This document shows, one piece after another, positions 23,561 through 34,000 of a stretch of DNA of 64,000 nucleotides; position 1 is the first letter of the stretch; the number at the start of each line of letters is the position of its first letter. The notes under the pieces were generated by a model. It made no database searches. It was not told the origin of the DNA and worked only from the letters and a program-made list of their open reading frames with translations. This DNA comes from Lytechinus pictus (Eukaryota > Echinodermata > Echinoidea > Temnopleuroida > Toxopneustidae), in contig NC_087249.1 of the NCBI RefSeq assembly GCF_037042905.1, forward strand, positions 38,307,401 to 38,371,400, written 5' to 3'. Position numbers and translations under genes: made by a program.

Positions 23561-24745
23561 AATAGATAAACAGACATAATTATTTAAACAAATTAGTGGA
23601 TATAAGTATGAAAGATAAATAGACAGACATATAGGCATACATATATACAGATACATATAAGAAAGATAGATAAATAGATAGATAAGATAGATACCGGTAG
23701 ATATATTAAAAAATAGATAGATATAAACAGATAAATAGGTATTAGATAGATAAACAGATAGACATTAGATAGATATTGATTGACGATAAAAAATACGATG
23801 ATGAGGAGGAGAATGCTGATAATGATTGATGGCAAATATGATGATGATGATAACGGTGATTATGATATTATAATTGATATACACATAGATTCAGAGACAG
23901 ATAGATACATAGGTACATACGCAGATAGATAAATAGATGGATAGATATATAGATAGAGAGAAAATAGATCGATATATTTATTGATAGATAGACAGATAGC
24001 ATAACATATTAAACAGATTTAATAGATATTAAATAGATAAACAGACAAATAAACAGACGTGATTATATAAACAGATCAATATATATTAGATTGAAAGATA
24101 AAAGGACATACAGATAGACATACATATTTTGAACAGATAGACATAAGATAGATATATAGATAGATAAAGATAAATAGGCAGATAGATAGAAAGACAGATA
24201 TACAGACATTTAAACAGCCGGATAAGTCATTAGATAGATAGATAGATAGATAAAAGGTAGATATATAGATAGATAGATTTGTAGATAGATAGATAGACAT
24301 ATTTAAACAGATAATAATTAGACAGATAGATAGAAAAAAAATACTTCGAGAGATAGATAGATAAATAGACAGACAGATTGATGGATAGATAGATAGAAAG
24401 AAAGATATACATATTTAAACAGATAGATATATATTAGGCAGAGAGATAGATAGATAGATAAAGATAAATAGGCAGATAGAGATAGATATACAGACATTTA
24501 AACAGCCGGATAAATCATTAGATATATAGATAGATTGAATGATAAATACTAGTAAACAGATATACAGACATATAAAAAGAAATAGATATTAGATAGATAG
24601 AGAGAGAGACAGACAGACAGATAGATAGACAGACATATTTTAACAGATAATTGTTAGACAGATAGATAGAAAGATAAATAGTTCGAGAAGTAGATAGATA
24701 AATAGACAGACAGATAGATGGATAGATAGATATATAGAAAGATAT
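23560..24745. repeat. (TAGA)n-rich microsatellite, right arm
   Basis: Mirror of the 19105-20420 tract with different unit numbers, as expected from independent slippage in each arm. Confidence 0.95.
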
Positions 24746-25312
24746 CTAACCCAAGTAAAAACTTAATTTTATAAGGAAAAGAAAAACCAGACAAGTTGAT
24801 AGGTGAAAGTTTGAACAATATTGGACAAACAACAAGAGAGTTATGAATTTTTAAAAGTTGTAAATATTGGTAATCACTATACCCATGGAGACTTCAAATT
24901 GGCCGCATATGGGATGTCATAGTGATGTAAGGCAAGGACTACTCTTCCATGTACTCCAATACATATTATGGCTAAAATGTCATTTTTCCCAAAAGTTTTA
25001 TTTCAAATTATATTTTTCTTTCATGAGGACATAAAACAATATACTACCTGGGTTATATTTAGATTACTGCCCCAGGGGAATGGGTACTTAGGAGAAAACC
25101 ACAAATCCCTGATAATAAAGTACATGGCCTATGGGAAAGTTGTCCTTGCCCCTTGTCATAATTTACTTACCCAGTTGCCAATTTGAAATCTACATAATAT
25201 TAGTGATCTCAATTTTAAAGCAGCTATAACTTTCTTATTGCTTGTTCGATTTCTTTCAAACTTTCACCATTCTGTTTTATTTATTTTTCTCCTTCCCAAC
25301 ACAACATTTTAT

Positions 25313-26600
25313 AATAATAATAATAATAGTACATTTCTTAAAAACGCATAACACCTACAGGTCTCTATGCGCGATTGACTAAATCAAACATTCTGAAAGA
25401 GGTGGGTTTTTAATTGAACTTTGAATTTCTCAAGCTGGGTAATATTTCTTAATGTCGGTGGTAGAGAATTCCATAGTGCTGGTGCAGCTTTCTGGAAAGC
25501 CCGATCCCCATATATGATTTGGTCTTGACAGTAATTACAGAGAGAAGATTTTGTGAGCCAGAACGGAGATTACGCTTGGGTTTATGAATCTGGACAAGTT
25601 CTTGAAGATAAGCAGGGGCAATACCATGAATACATTTGAATGTTAATATGAGAAGTTTATATTTGATCCTTGATCGAATGGGTAGCCAGTGAAGGTCAGA
25701 TAAGATAGGGGTGATGTGTTCAAATTTTCCTTTTCGAGTTATAAGTCTTGCAGCAGAATTTTGGATGTGTTGTAATTTATCAAGAAGCGATTCCTGTATT
25801 CCGAATAGTAAACTATTATTATTATCTAAGTGACTTAAGATGAAGGCATGTACTAACTTTTCTGTTGTTTTCCTATCAAGATATTTTCTCATTTTCCCAA
25901 TTTTGTGTAACCCAATTGCAGCAGCCCTACAAATATTGTTAACATGGGACTTCATTCCTAGTTCATTCTCGACAATTACCCCTAGATCCCGTGCCTTGGA
26001 GACTGGCTGAATGATAGAACCAGCAACATTCAGAGTTGAGACATCATATGAGTTCCTGTGACGAGACGTTATGTGCAAGATCTCAGTTTTCTCAGAATTC
26101 AACTTCAATTTCGTAATTGACCATTTCATAATTCCATCTAAACACGACTCTATCCTAGGGATAATTGAACTACGGTCCCTATCTGAGAACATCATATATA
26201 ACTGGGTATCATCTGCATATACAATTCTATTTATACCTTGCTCCTCAATAATGGATTCTAGAGAAGCAGTATACATTATATAACACAACGGTCCCATTAC
26301 AGAACCCTGAGGTACACCATCTGACAACGAAACTGGTGCAGATGACACACAATCAATTACTACACTCTGAGAACGATTTCTAATATATGAGTTGAACCAA
26401 TTCAATGCTAGACCTGAAAAACCATATCTGGAGGACAAACAAGATAGTAAAACATCATGATTAATACAGTCAAAAGCAGAAGAGTAATCAAGCAACACAA
26501 GAAGTGCTTCCTTGCCCTTATCAGCCATTAGTAGGAGGTCGTTGTAGATACGAAGCATAGCCGTTTCAACACTATGGTCCTTTCTATAAGCTGATTGCGT
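25313..26600 (-). mobile_element. 5'-truncated CR1-like LINE insertion
   Basis: A TTTAT direct repeat brackets the insertion (25308-25312 and 26601-26605). The undisturbed site can be read in the half element at 18291 as GCCATAAAATGTTG. On the minus strand the insertion begins within the reverse transcriptase domain and ends in a (TAT)n tail, as expected for truncated target-primed insertion. Confidence 0.85.
25384..26600 (-). pseudogene. reverse transcriptase fragment of a CR1-like LINE
   Basis: The minus-strand frame shows the retroelement polymerase motifs in order: LLDYSSAFDCINHD (motif A), SDGVPQGSVMGPL (motif B) and IVYADDTQLYM (motif C with the catalytic YADD). A thumb region with LSDLHWLPIRSRIKYKL follows. 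The N-terminal endonuclease and first polymerase motifs are missing, so the copy is 5' truncated. Near 25505 the conserved C-terminal ending (KAAPALWNSLPPTLR, then KTHLF) moves to another frame and ends at the stop at 25384-25386. One frameshift therefore separates it from the main frame of about 365 codons. Not a host gene and not active. Confidence 0.92.
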
Positions 26601-26814
26601 TTTATGGCCAAGGCTGGATTCCCCTTTATTTAAACAGGTAGATATATACTAGGCAGAGAGATAGATAGATATATCATGCACGTAGAGAGATAGATAGATG
26701 AATTTTACGTATGGTCTAATACGGCAGCCGCATGTGTTATCCAACAAAAGTGAAAGGATTTGTTTTCTCTCAAAATTAAAAAGTAACTCGTGAAATGATT
26801 CTTCGTCGAAAAAA

Positions 26815-27270
26815 AAAAAGTGAAAAGTGAAATATATTTTTTTTCAAAAGTGAAACATATTTTTTTGGAAAAGTGAAATATATTTTTTTGAAAAGTGAAA
26901 TATATTTTTTTTGAAAAGTGAAATATATTTTTTTGAAAAGTGAAATATATTTTTTGGAAAAGTGAAATATATTTTTTTGCAAAGTGAAATATATTTTTTT
27001 TGAAAAGTGAAATATATTTTTTTTGAAAAGTGAAATATATTTGTTTGAAAAGTGAAATATATTTTTTTGAAAAGTGAAATATATTTTTTTTTTAAAGTGA
27101 AACATATTTTTTTGAAAAGTGAAATATATTTTTTTGGAAAAGTGAAATATATTTTTTTGCAAAGTGAAATATATTTTTTTGAAAAGTGAAATAGGCCTAT
27201 ATATTTTTTGAAAAGTGAAACATATTTTTTTGAAAAGTGAAATATAAATTTCTTTGAGTGAAATAATTTA
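26815..27270. repeat. ~21-bp tandem repeat, right arm of palindrome 2
   Basis: About twenty units of the form AAAAGTGAAATATATTTTTT. Mirror of 18700-19010 with more copies. The KKYISLF-type reading frame on the minus strand is a repeat product. Confidence 0.92.
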
Positions 27271-27325
27271 GTAGAAGAGAAACATATTTTTTTCAGGTGA
27301 AATATATATTTAATTGTTTCCCTAT

Positions 27326-27879
27326 GGGCATGCCATATATAACGATTATAATATTATACTCGTGAAACAGGCCCCGCGAACGGACATTCTAAGCCATTCA
27401 ACACAGTATAGTAGCGGGGCCTATATCACGAGTATATATAGTGAGCTGAAGTTAGCAACCTAGATATTGAGGTATGATCTATTACAAGTTTTTCTCGAGC
27501 GGGGCGCGGCCTATATCACGATTTTGCCATATATGTTTGATACGATAATCGATCAAGTTTAACTAACGTACTGGAAACGTCTTATCTTATTCAACAATGT
27601 TCAAACTAAAGTTAAACTTCATTCAGACATTTTGAGTATTGACTATTGTCCCACATATTCATAAATATGTTAGTTGAATGATAGAAGTTATTCACCTCAA
27701 GCCAGACTTGTAATTATGCTAAACTCGCACGTGTGTGTTTAACTTAGTTAGGCCTATACTGTTATAGGCGGGGATTTGAGCATATTTTTTATGAGGCCTT
27801 AGCTTAGCCTTAGTTGAGTTAGTTCGAGATCTACTAGACTAGTAGTAGTACTAGTACTAGTAGTATAGGCCTAGGCCTA
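27326..27879. other. intergenic DNA, no gene seen
   Basis: AT-rich sequence with a small duplication of CGAGTATATA-type words and dense CTAGTACTAG and AGGCCTAGGCC palindromes near 27838-27875. Nothing coding recognised. Confidence 0.4.
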
Positions 27880-28122
27880 CCCAGTTTTTGTGTGTCCGGA
27901 CAGGTTGTGTGTCCGGACGATCAATTTATTTTTAGAAAGTCATTTGGAAAAATTTACAAGCTAAGTTTCATAAATTTTTACTAGTACAAAGTGTTAGGAA
28001 ATATTATAGAGAACAAAACGGAAGATGATTACAACTATTGAATTCATATTTTTAGTGTAATCCAAAGACAAAAAAGAATGCTTCAAAAATATAAAGTGTC
28101 CGGACACCCGACCCCCCATCCT
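27880..28122. repeat. ~240-bp dispersed CCGGAC element, copy 2
   Basis: Near-identical to 6519-6763 in the same orientation, from CCCAGTT to CCCATCCTA, including both GTGTGTCCGGAC words and the closing GTGTCCGGACACCCGA. Confidence 0.82.
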
Positions 28123-28178
28123 AGTACTAGTAGAGTAGAGAAAGAGTGGATGAGTGACTACTACGAGTACGAGTACTA

Positions 28179-28250
28179 CGAGGTTAGTATATAGGGCCTA
28201 TATATATATACTAACCTCGTACACCGAACCGTGTTTGACCCTTGATTTCG
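28179..28250. repeat. short hairpin of the GAGGTTAGTATA fold-back family
   Basis: CGAGGTTAGTATATAGG faces TATATACTAACCTCG, followed by TACACCGAACCGTGTTTGACCC. The same end reads in the opposite orientation at 5745-5775 (GGGTCAAACGCAGTCCGG, GTGTACGAGGTTAGTAT) and at 33380-33600. Confidence 0.6.
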
Positions 28251-29039
28251 AAGTAGTCGGCAAACATCGCTTCATTGCTGAAGTAATATTTGCCGAAACT
28301 CCTTCTCGCTACTCACCGGGGCCGCGGGGCTCTTTCCGGTAAGTAGCAATACCGTAAGGGCACTAGTATTCAACCCGTTTGGAGAGTTTCCTTAAATATA
28401 TAGAAATATAGAATTTACCTGAATTTCAGACCCGTCTTATTTCCAAGAGCAAATGCTGGTTATTCTTTTTCCGTTATTTTTTTCTTCAACCACTTGACTG
28501 TGTGCGCGGGCGATCGAATTATACGGCGACGGATTTTGGTACTAGTATTCAACCCGTCGGCACTAGTATTATAGTATTCAACCTAGCGATGAAAGATGGC
28601 CCTATCTCTCAATCTGCCCTTGTCCCATCCGACTATGGACTAGACCATTTGAGATGAGACCAAACAGGGAATTAATCGAAGCCAGAGATTTACATAGATC
28701 TAGGCCTAGATCTAATTTAGCAATCTAAACCCTTCTGAGATTTGCTATCAATCCTCACTAGGTTGAATACTAGTACCATTCAGTGCAAAAGGCCATCGCC
28801 GCATAATTCGATCCTCCGCGCATACAGTCGACAGATTGACAAAGAAATTATCGACAACAGATTACCCTGGAAATAAAGGTGTGAAATTAAGATAAATTCC
28901 CTATTTCTAAATATTTAGGGGAATATGTCAAAATCTTTGAATTGTGCCGGGTTGAATTCTAGTACCCATACGGTACATTAAAAAATTAAAAATGTAATTT
29001 GAATATAATAATCGGTCAAAAAGAGCAAATTTCGCTTAC
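28251..29039. other. gene-poor spacer
   Basis: AT-rich DNA with repeated short phrases ACTAGTATTCAACCCG and GGTTGAATACTAGTACC in both orientations, probably a degraded fold-back. A GTAAGT donor-like site after CTCTTTCCG at 28337 has no supported exon. Confidence 0.35.
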
Positions 29040-29092
29040 CTCGGCCTGGAAAGTTTAACTTCGCTTGTCTCTTCTACGGAAATACAAGGCAT
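29040..29092 (-). CDS. possible first coding exon of an unidentified minus-strand gene
   Basis: On the minus strand an ATG at 29092-29090 opens 17 codons (MPCISVEETSEVKLSRP) and runs into a good donor, GAG|GTAAGC, at 29039. No following exon was identified and the peptide is not recognised. It would be divergently oriented from COA5, about 1.8 kb away. It could be non-coding leader or chance. Confidence 0.22.
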
Positions 29093-30850
29093 GCAAGGAG
29101 GCCCGTTGGTGGCGCTAATAAATTTCACAACCTTGATTCAGCTCCTTGGTAATTTTATAACTGTGTCTAAATTCTTTGAATGCGCAATTCTTATGATTAA
29201 TTTACTAATTATGGGCACCAATAAATGAAATACCTTCAAACATGTCAAAAACATAATTCAAGATTATTATTGGCGATGATAACACTTTTCTGCAATTCAT
29301 TTAAAACGATGACTAATAAAGAAAAATTGAAAAAAATATACGTGCCTGGAACGAAACCAGCAGTACAGGCTTTAACGAAAATCAATTATACGGTATACCA
29401 AAGTCTTTACAATGAAAAGATTGGACACTTCACGGACTTTGCGTAATGACCTGCGTCAGTTTGCGTGTAAAATAGTGTAGGTGCCTAGTCTTTCCCTTGT
29501 CGTGTCTTTGATATGAATATAAATCGCGCGCCCTCTTTAGACAAAAATTGATATCGGCGCTGACCAAATTTTATCTCCGTGAAATCTTCACTAAAGATCA
29601 AGAAAATATACATATTTTTTAGAAGAAACTTCAAGGAGAAGTCACGGAAGGATCTAAATGATTGGTTAAGTGTCATAGCAGAATGTGACTGAAATCCCTA
29701 ATTATGTGTGATGTTTTATGTGGGCGAAAGCCCAGTAGTATATGGATGTGTCGTGTGTGTCGCGTTATTATGAATGATATTCCTTCGCACGCGAGATGAT
29801 ATGAGCCCATGGGTGAGTAGAGAGTAACCCAGGGAGCCCAGGGGCTTACCGTGTATTTGACCATACTCACGGGACTAGGGTGATTTATGGTCTAAATATT
29901 TCTCCAAATGAATTGTGAAAACAGAAAGTATACAATTACCACGATTATATGGATGAAGGTCTAACGAGTGGCAGTTTCCTGACATCTGGGCACAGACTGC
30001 AACCTCAATCAAAAAACGAAAAGTTCTCTCCTACCCCAGTCTCTATCGGCCATTTTGTTACGATTTGTAGATTCCCCACAGGCAGGATGGTTGCAGTGAA
30101 CAAGTGGACTAACCCAGAGAGCTCCAGGCCCAGCTCAGTTTTTATTTGGCCCGGCCCAGGCCAGTGCAGTGCCACTACCAGGCCACTATTTTTGCCTTTC
30201 GCAGGAGTTTTTAAACATTTGATTTTTTTTACTAAAGTCCTGCTACACAGACCAAAGTGAGTTCAAAGTCTCCCAAGACTAATAGTGTGTTACTAACGTA
30301 TGCTTACTCTCCACGAAGACAGGGATTCTATTGCATTCATCTAGATCTACACATACCGCCAAAAAACCTCAAACTTTCGCCCCTGAGATTTCTACTTCTA
30401 AAAGATCTAGCCCTAAATCCTGTAAATGGGATACAACTTCATTTCCGACATTTCTACGCTATCGATTTTATTTTTAAACAAGAATTCATCAAAAAAATGA
30501 GAAAAATATTATGAAAAGACAGGAGAGACTCGCCCGATGTTTACGCTGCAATCTTGTTTCCTATTGTTCTTCCCCAACGTTATGGACGCGCGCATGATCA
30601 ACTATAATTAAAAGAAAATAAAAGTTTCAGATTGTCACTTTTCAAATCTTAATTGTTAGATTTTGATGTAATGGTTAATAAATTGAATTCACTGAGTCAA
30701 GGTCATTTCAAAAGTCATTTGATTTGATTGTAGACTTGTTATAGCTATTGTGCATTCCTTCTAAATTGGACCCTTGTGCCAAGGATATTTATAGAATGAA
30801 GTTGTGTCATAATAAACTAATCAAAATCTAGTGTTTCTAAATTCCACTCT
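29093..30850. other. presumed COA5 upstream region, no exon supported
   Basis: Mixed-composition DNA with several GT donor-like sites and short reading frames without recognisable content. The COA5 promoter is expected here or close to 30850 but no core element can be assigned. Confidence 0.35.
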
Positions 30851-30912
30851 TCTTTTACAGCCAAGTATTTGCCAAGGTAGATGTTACAAGGCGTTTGGAT
30901 TTATTCAGAGCA

Positions 30913-31017
30913 ATGCCTAAGTATTTTGAAGAACCTGATGGGGAGGTGCGGAAACCATGTGCTGGACTGAGAGAGGACCTCAAGGCGTGTCTCCTGGAAA
31001 GTGATTGTGTAAGGAAA
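30913..31017 (+). CDS. COA5: COA5 coding exon 1
   Basis: 35 codons with the first CX9C motif, closing at GTAAGT. The exon probably begins at 30861, after a pyrimidine-rich acceptor, so 52 bases of leader precede the ATG. Confidence 0.94.
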
Positions 31018-34000
31018 GTAAGTAAATCCTTGGTGTTGGAAGAGTCGTGGTGTACATGTAGTGGTTCTGACTCTCTGGAAATCAGAGGATCGTGTGAGCA
31101 GGAATGACTGATTGAATGCGATGACCAGGGTAATATTAAATATGTAGAACTTATGTCTACTCTGCATTAAAAAAAAAAATTAATTATATTCTGTTATATC
31201 CTGTTAGAAAAATGTAAAAGCTGATTGTCTGTATGTGCATGTAATAGGACCTGTGCTGCTGTCAGCCATTTTCTAGTGGTTGAAATTGTGTATGTAGTAT
31301 GATATGAACAATTTTAAATTTCTTTCTTTTATCCTTTCATTCATTCATGCATTTTTATCCCCTCCCCCAGTGACATCTAAGAATTACTAGATCCCCGGAT
31401 CTACCTCCCCAACAATATGTAGCAACCTCAATAGCCAATTGCAAGAAATCTGTCAAAAACCTATCTATTCTAACTTTTGTAGTTTTCATTGTTGTATTTG
31501 ATGTGTAGTGTAGTTTAATTCAATAGTATTATAACTTGTAATGATATGTCATGTAATGTATATTTAATGTTAACATAATAATGTAGAATAATCGTAACTC
31601 CATATTTAGGTCTTCTAATTAATATAAAGCGCTTAGAGATCTTGATATTAAACGCTCTATAAATGCAATATTATTATCCCCTAGACTGAACAACAGGTTG
31701 GTTGGCTGGGCTTAATATTTCATACATGTACACTTGAGTATCAATCAGAATATTTTGCTAGTCTATGGTCTATTTTGCCGGTGGAATGCCAAGCCATTAA
31801 ATGAAAATTTATATGATTTGACATTGCACCAATCCACTCAGATGCAGTGTCACGTAACATTGATTCAGTTTCTTGTCCTTCATAGTATTAACGGCGTATT
31901 GAAATCTCAAAATTTTAAGCTGTAATTTAGGTTGCATTAAATGTTACCCAAGAGTTTTCCAAGTTGACAAATTGCCTCATTTTGAATTTGAAGTTGCAGC
32001 TCCGTTTGTTGTCCTCCCTTATCATTTTGAAAAGTTTTTATTCAGTTTTTCTTTTTCTTCTTTTCTTTCCTACACAGGACAAACTGACCCCGAAGGAATG
32101 CCTGAAGGAGGGAGCAAGAGTTGATAGTGAATGTAGAGCTTTACAGTTTGCCTTTTTTGAATGCAAAAGATCACTGGTATGCATATGATCCTTATATTTT
32201 GATATTGTATTTTATTTCTTTTTATGCTTGCTCTGCCCTTTCAAAAAGTATCAAATTTTAAGAGCTATTTTTGAAACTGTATGTTCGGTTTTTATGCTCT
32301 TCTCTCTAAATACTAATCAAATGTTAATCATTTTTAGGTTCTTCTCTTTTTCAAGCTAATAAAATTTAATTTTTTCTCCTCTTTCTTAATTTACTTTTTA
32401 TTGGTTTTCTCTTGTTAATAATTAAAGTATACATCCAAAGAAAATTCACGAAAGTGATGATTATAGACAAATTATATATGAATGGAAAGGTATTGTCTTT
32501 TTATACACAAATATGTCACTAAAAAGTCTTATTGATGTCATGGAAATGCAAGAAATGAAATTATTAGAGACCCTTCTCAGCCCCCCAGCCGCCCCCAGAC
32601 AGAAAATAACGCAATCAAATACAGTCGAGAATAATGACGTCACATGATGATCGACTCACTCAGCCGCTCTCTAGCTCTGTGCAAGCCAGCAGTACACTGA
32701 TAGCTGATTCACCTTCCTGGTCTCTATTTTTCTTCGAATTTACCGTTTTCTTCATGTATTGTGATATCCGAATTCTGTTTTCGACAACTTCAGACTATAA
32801 GGGAACCAGAACTGTGTTATTTTGCCCGGTTTTTATTGAATTGTGAACTGGAAAGATCGATTTTGTCCACTCGACAGTCTTCGTTGTGTTGCTCTACTAA
32901 CTATTGAAAAACTCCAAGCTGCACGGTCCCATTCACTTGCTCCCGATGCATGTTGCAGGTTACGCTGTTTGATCCAGTCAAAAGTCAAGGTAAGCATGTT
33001 TGGAAACTGTACTTGTTCTGACGATGCATTCAGGTCAGATGACAGATACAGATCTGATATAAGTTTAGAATCATGCATTTTGGCGTATACTGTTAAAATT
33101 AAAAAGTCTTTATTTTAGAAATAATGTTTTTGCACAATTCCAGCAGATTTTTTCTTCAGATTTCTAAAACTGGTCAGGACTCAGGCAGGCGATTAAATTA
33201 TTTAGGAGCACTGGTATGGACCATGGCTGAAAATCTGCTGTTTCAGAGGAATGTTTAAGTTTTTATTCACCCAAGGGTTCATTACATGCCGCCACGCACA
33301 GAAAAATCAAGCCATAGAAGTCGTGTGTTGTGGACCCAAGAAGTGAGATCCCAGCACGCGCGACCCACTACTAGAAATCCACTGCCAAACGCGGTTTGTG
33401 GTGCGAGGTTAGTATACTAATACTAACCTCGCAATACGTAAGAGTGGTTTTTATTATACACAGAATTATATCACCATGATGCCGATGTCATGAAGCCAGA
33501 CAAATTCTCAGCAGTGATTACCCTGATTCCTGGCCAAAATCACTCACACGTATTGCGAGGTTAGTATTAGTATACTAACCACGAACCGCGTTTGGCAGTG
33601 GATTTCTAACTAGTGGGTCGCGCGTGCTGGGATCTCACTTCTTGGGTCCACAACACACGACTTCTATGGCTTGAATTTTCTGTGCGCGGCGGCATGTAAT
33701 GAACCCTTGGGTGGGCCAAAATTAGAGTCTGGTGTTTCTTTCTGATTAGAGTGTTGCTGCATATATGCATGCGTAATGCCTTCAACAATGAAGATAAATG
33801 CAATCTTTGTAATGACACAGAGACTCAGAGAGCACCGTACCTCAAGTGATGTTCGTGTAGTCTCCACTTCACTACTGCTACAGCCTACACTACGCTACAC
33901 ACCTACCCGGGTAGGTGTGGCGTACATGTACGGTAGTGTAGCGGTAGTGAAGTGGAGTGGGGCCTACACAAACATCACTTGAGGTAGAGCACCAGTGTTC

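Larger units (their letters stand above)
24747..26627. mobile_element. inverted-repeat element inserted in palindrome 2, itself split by a LINE
   Basis: The left part carries ACAAACAACAAGAGAGTTATG and the right part the mirrored CATAACTTTC-type words, ending in GGCTGGATTCCCCTTTA. The flanks GATAT and TATTTAAACAG rejoin the mirror-arm sequence when the element is removed. The LINE at 25313-26600 interrupts its right arm. Confidence 0.7.
18676..27310. mobile_element. second giant palindrome with nested insertions
   Basis: Mirrored blocks in order: a TTTCACTTTTCAAAAAAATA tandem (18700-19010 against 26815-27270), a CGGCTGCCGTATTAGACC block (19079 against 26722), (TCTA)n (19105-20420 against 23560-24745), a CCTAATTCGTCCGCACGACG block (20431 against 23527), and an AGTTGACCAGTGAATT-type block folding about 21190-21230. 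Excluding insertions, the arms are about 2.5 and 2.6 kb. A direct repeat of ~42 bp containing AATTGTTTCCCTAT flanks the whole (18660-18673, 27312-27325). No transposase is seen. Confidence 0.85.

Noticed and set aside
26776..27162. 128-codon KKYISLF repeat frame
   Set aside because: It is the ~21-bp tandem repeat read through; the period happens to be a multiple of three.
32833..33118. Overlapping 80-90 codon frames on both strands in COA5 intron 2, with a GTAAGC site nearby
   Set aside because: COA5 exons 2 and 3 join directly in phase, and the frames have no recognisable content.
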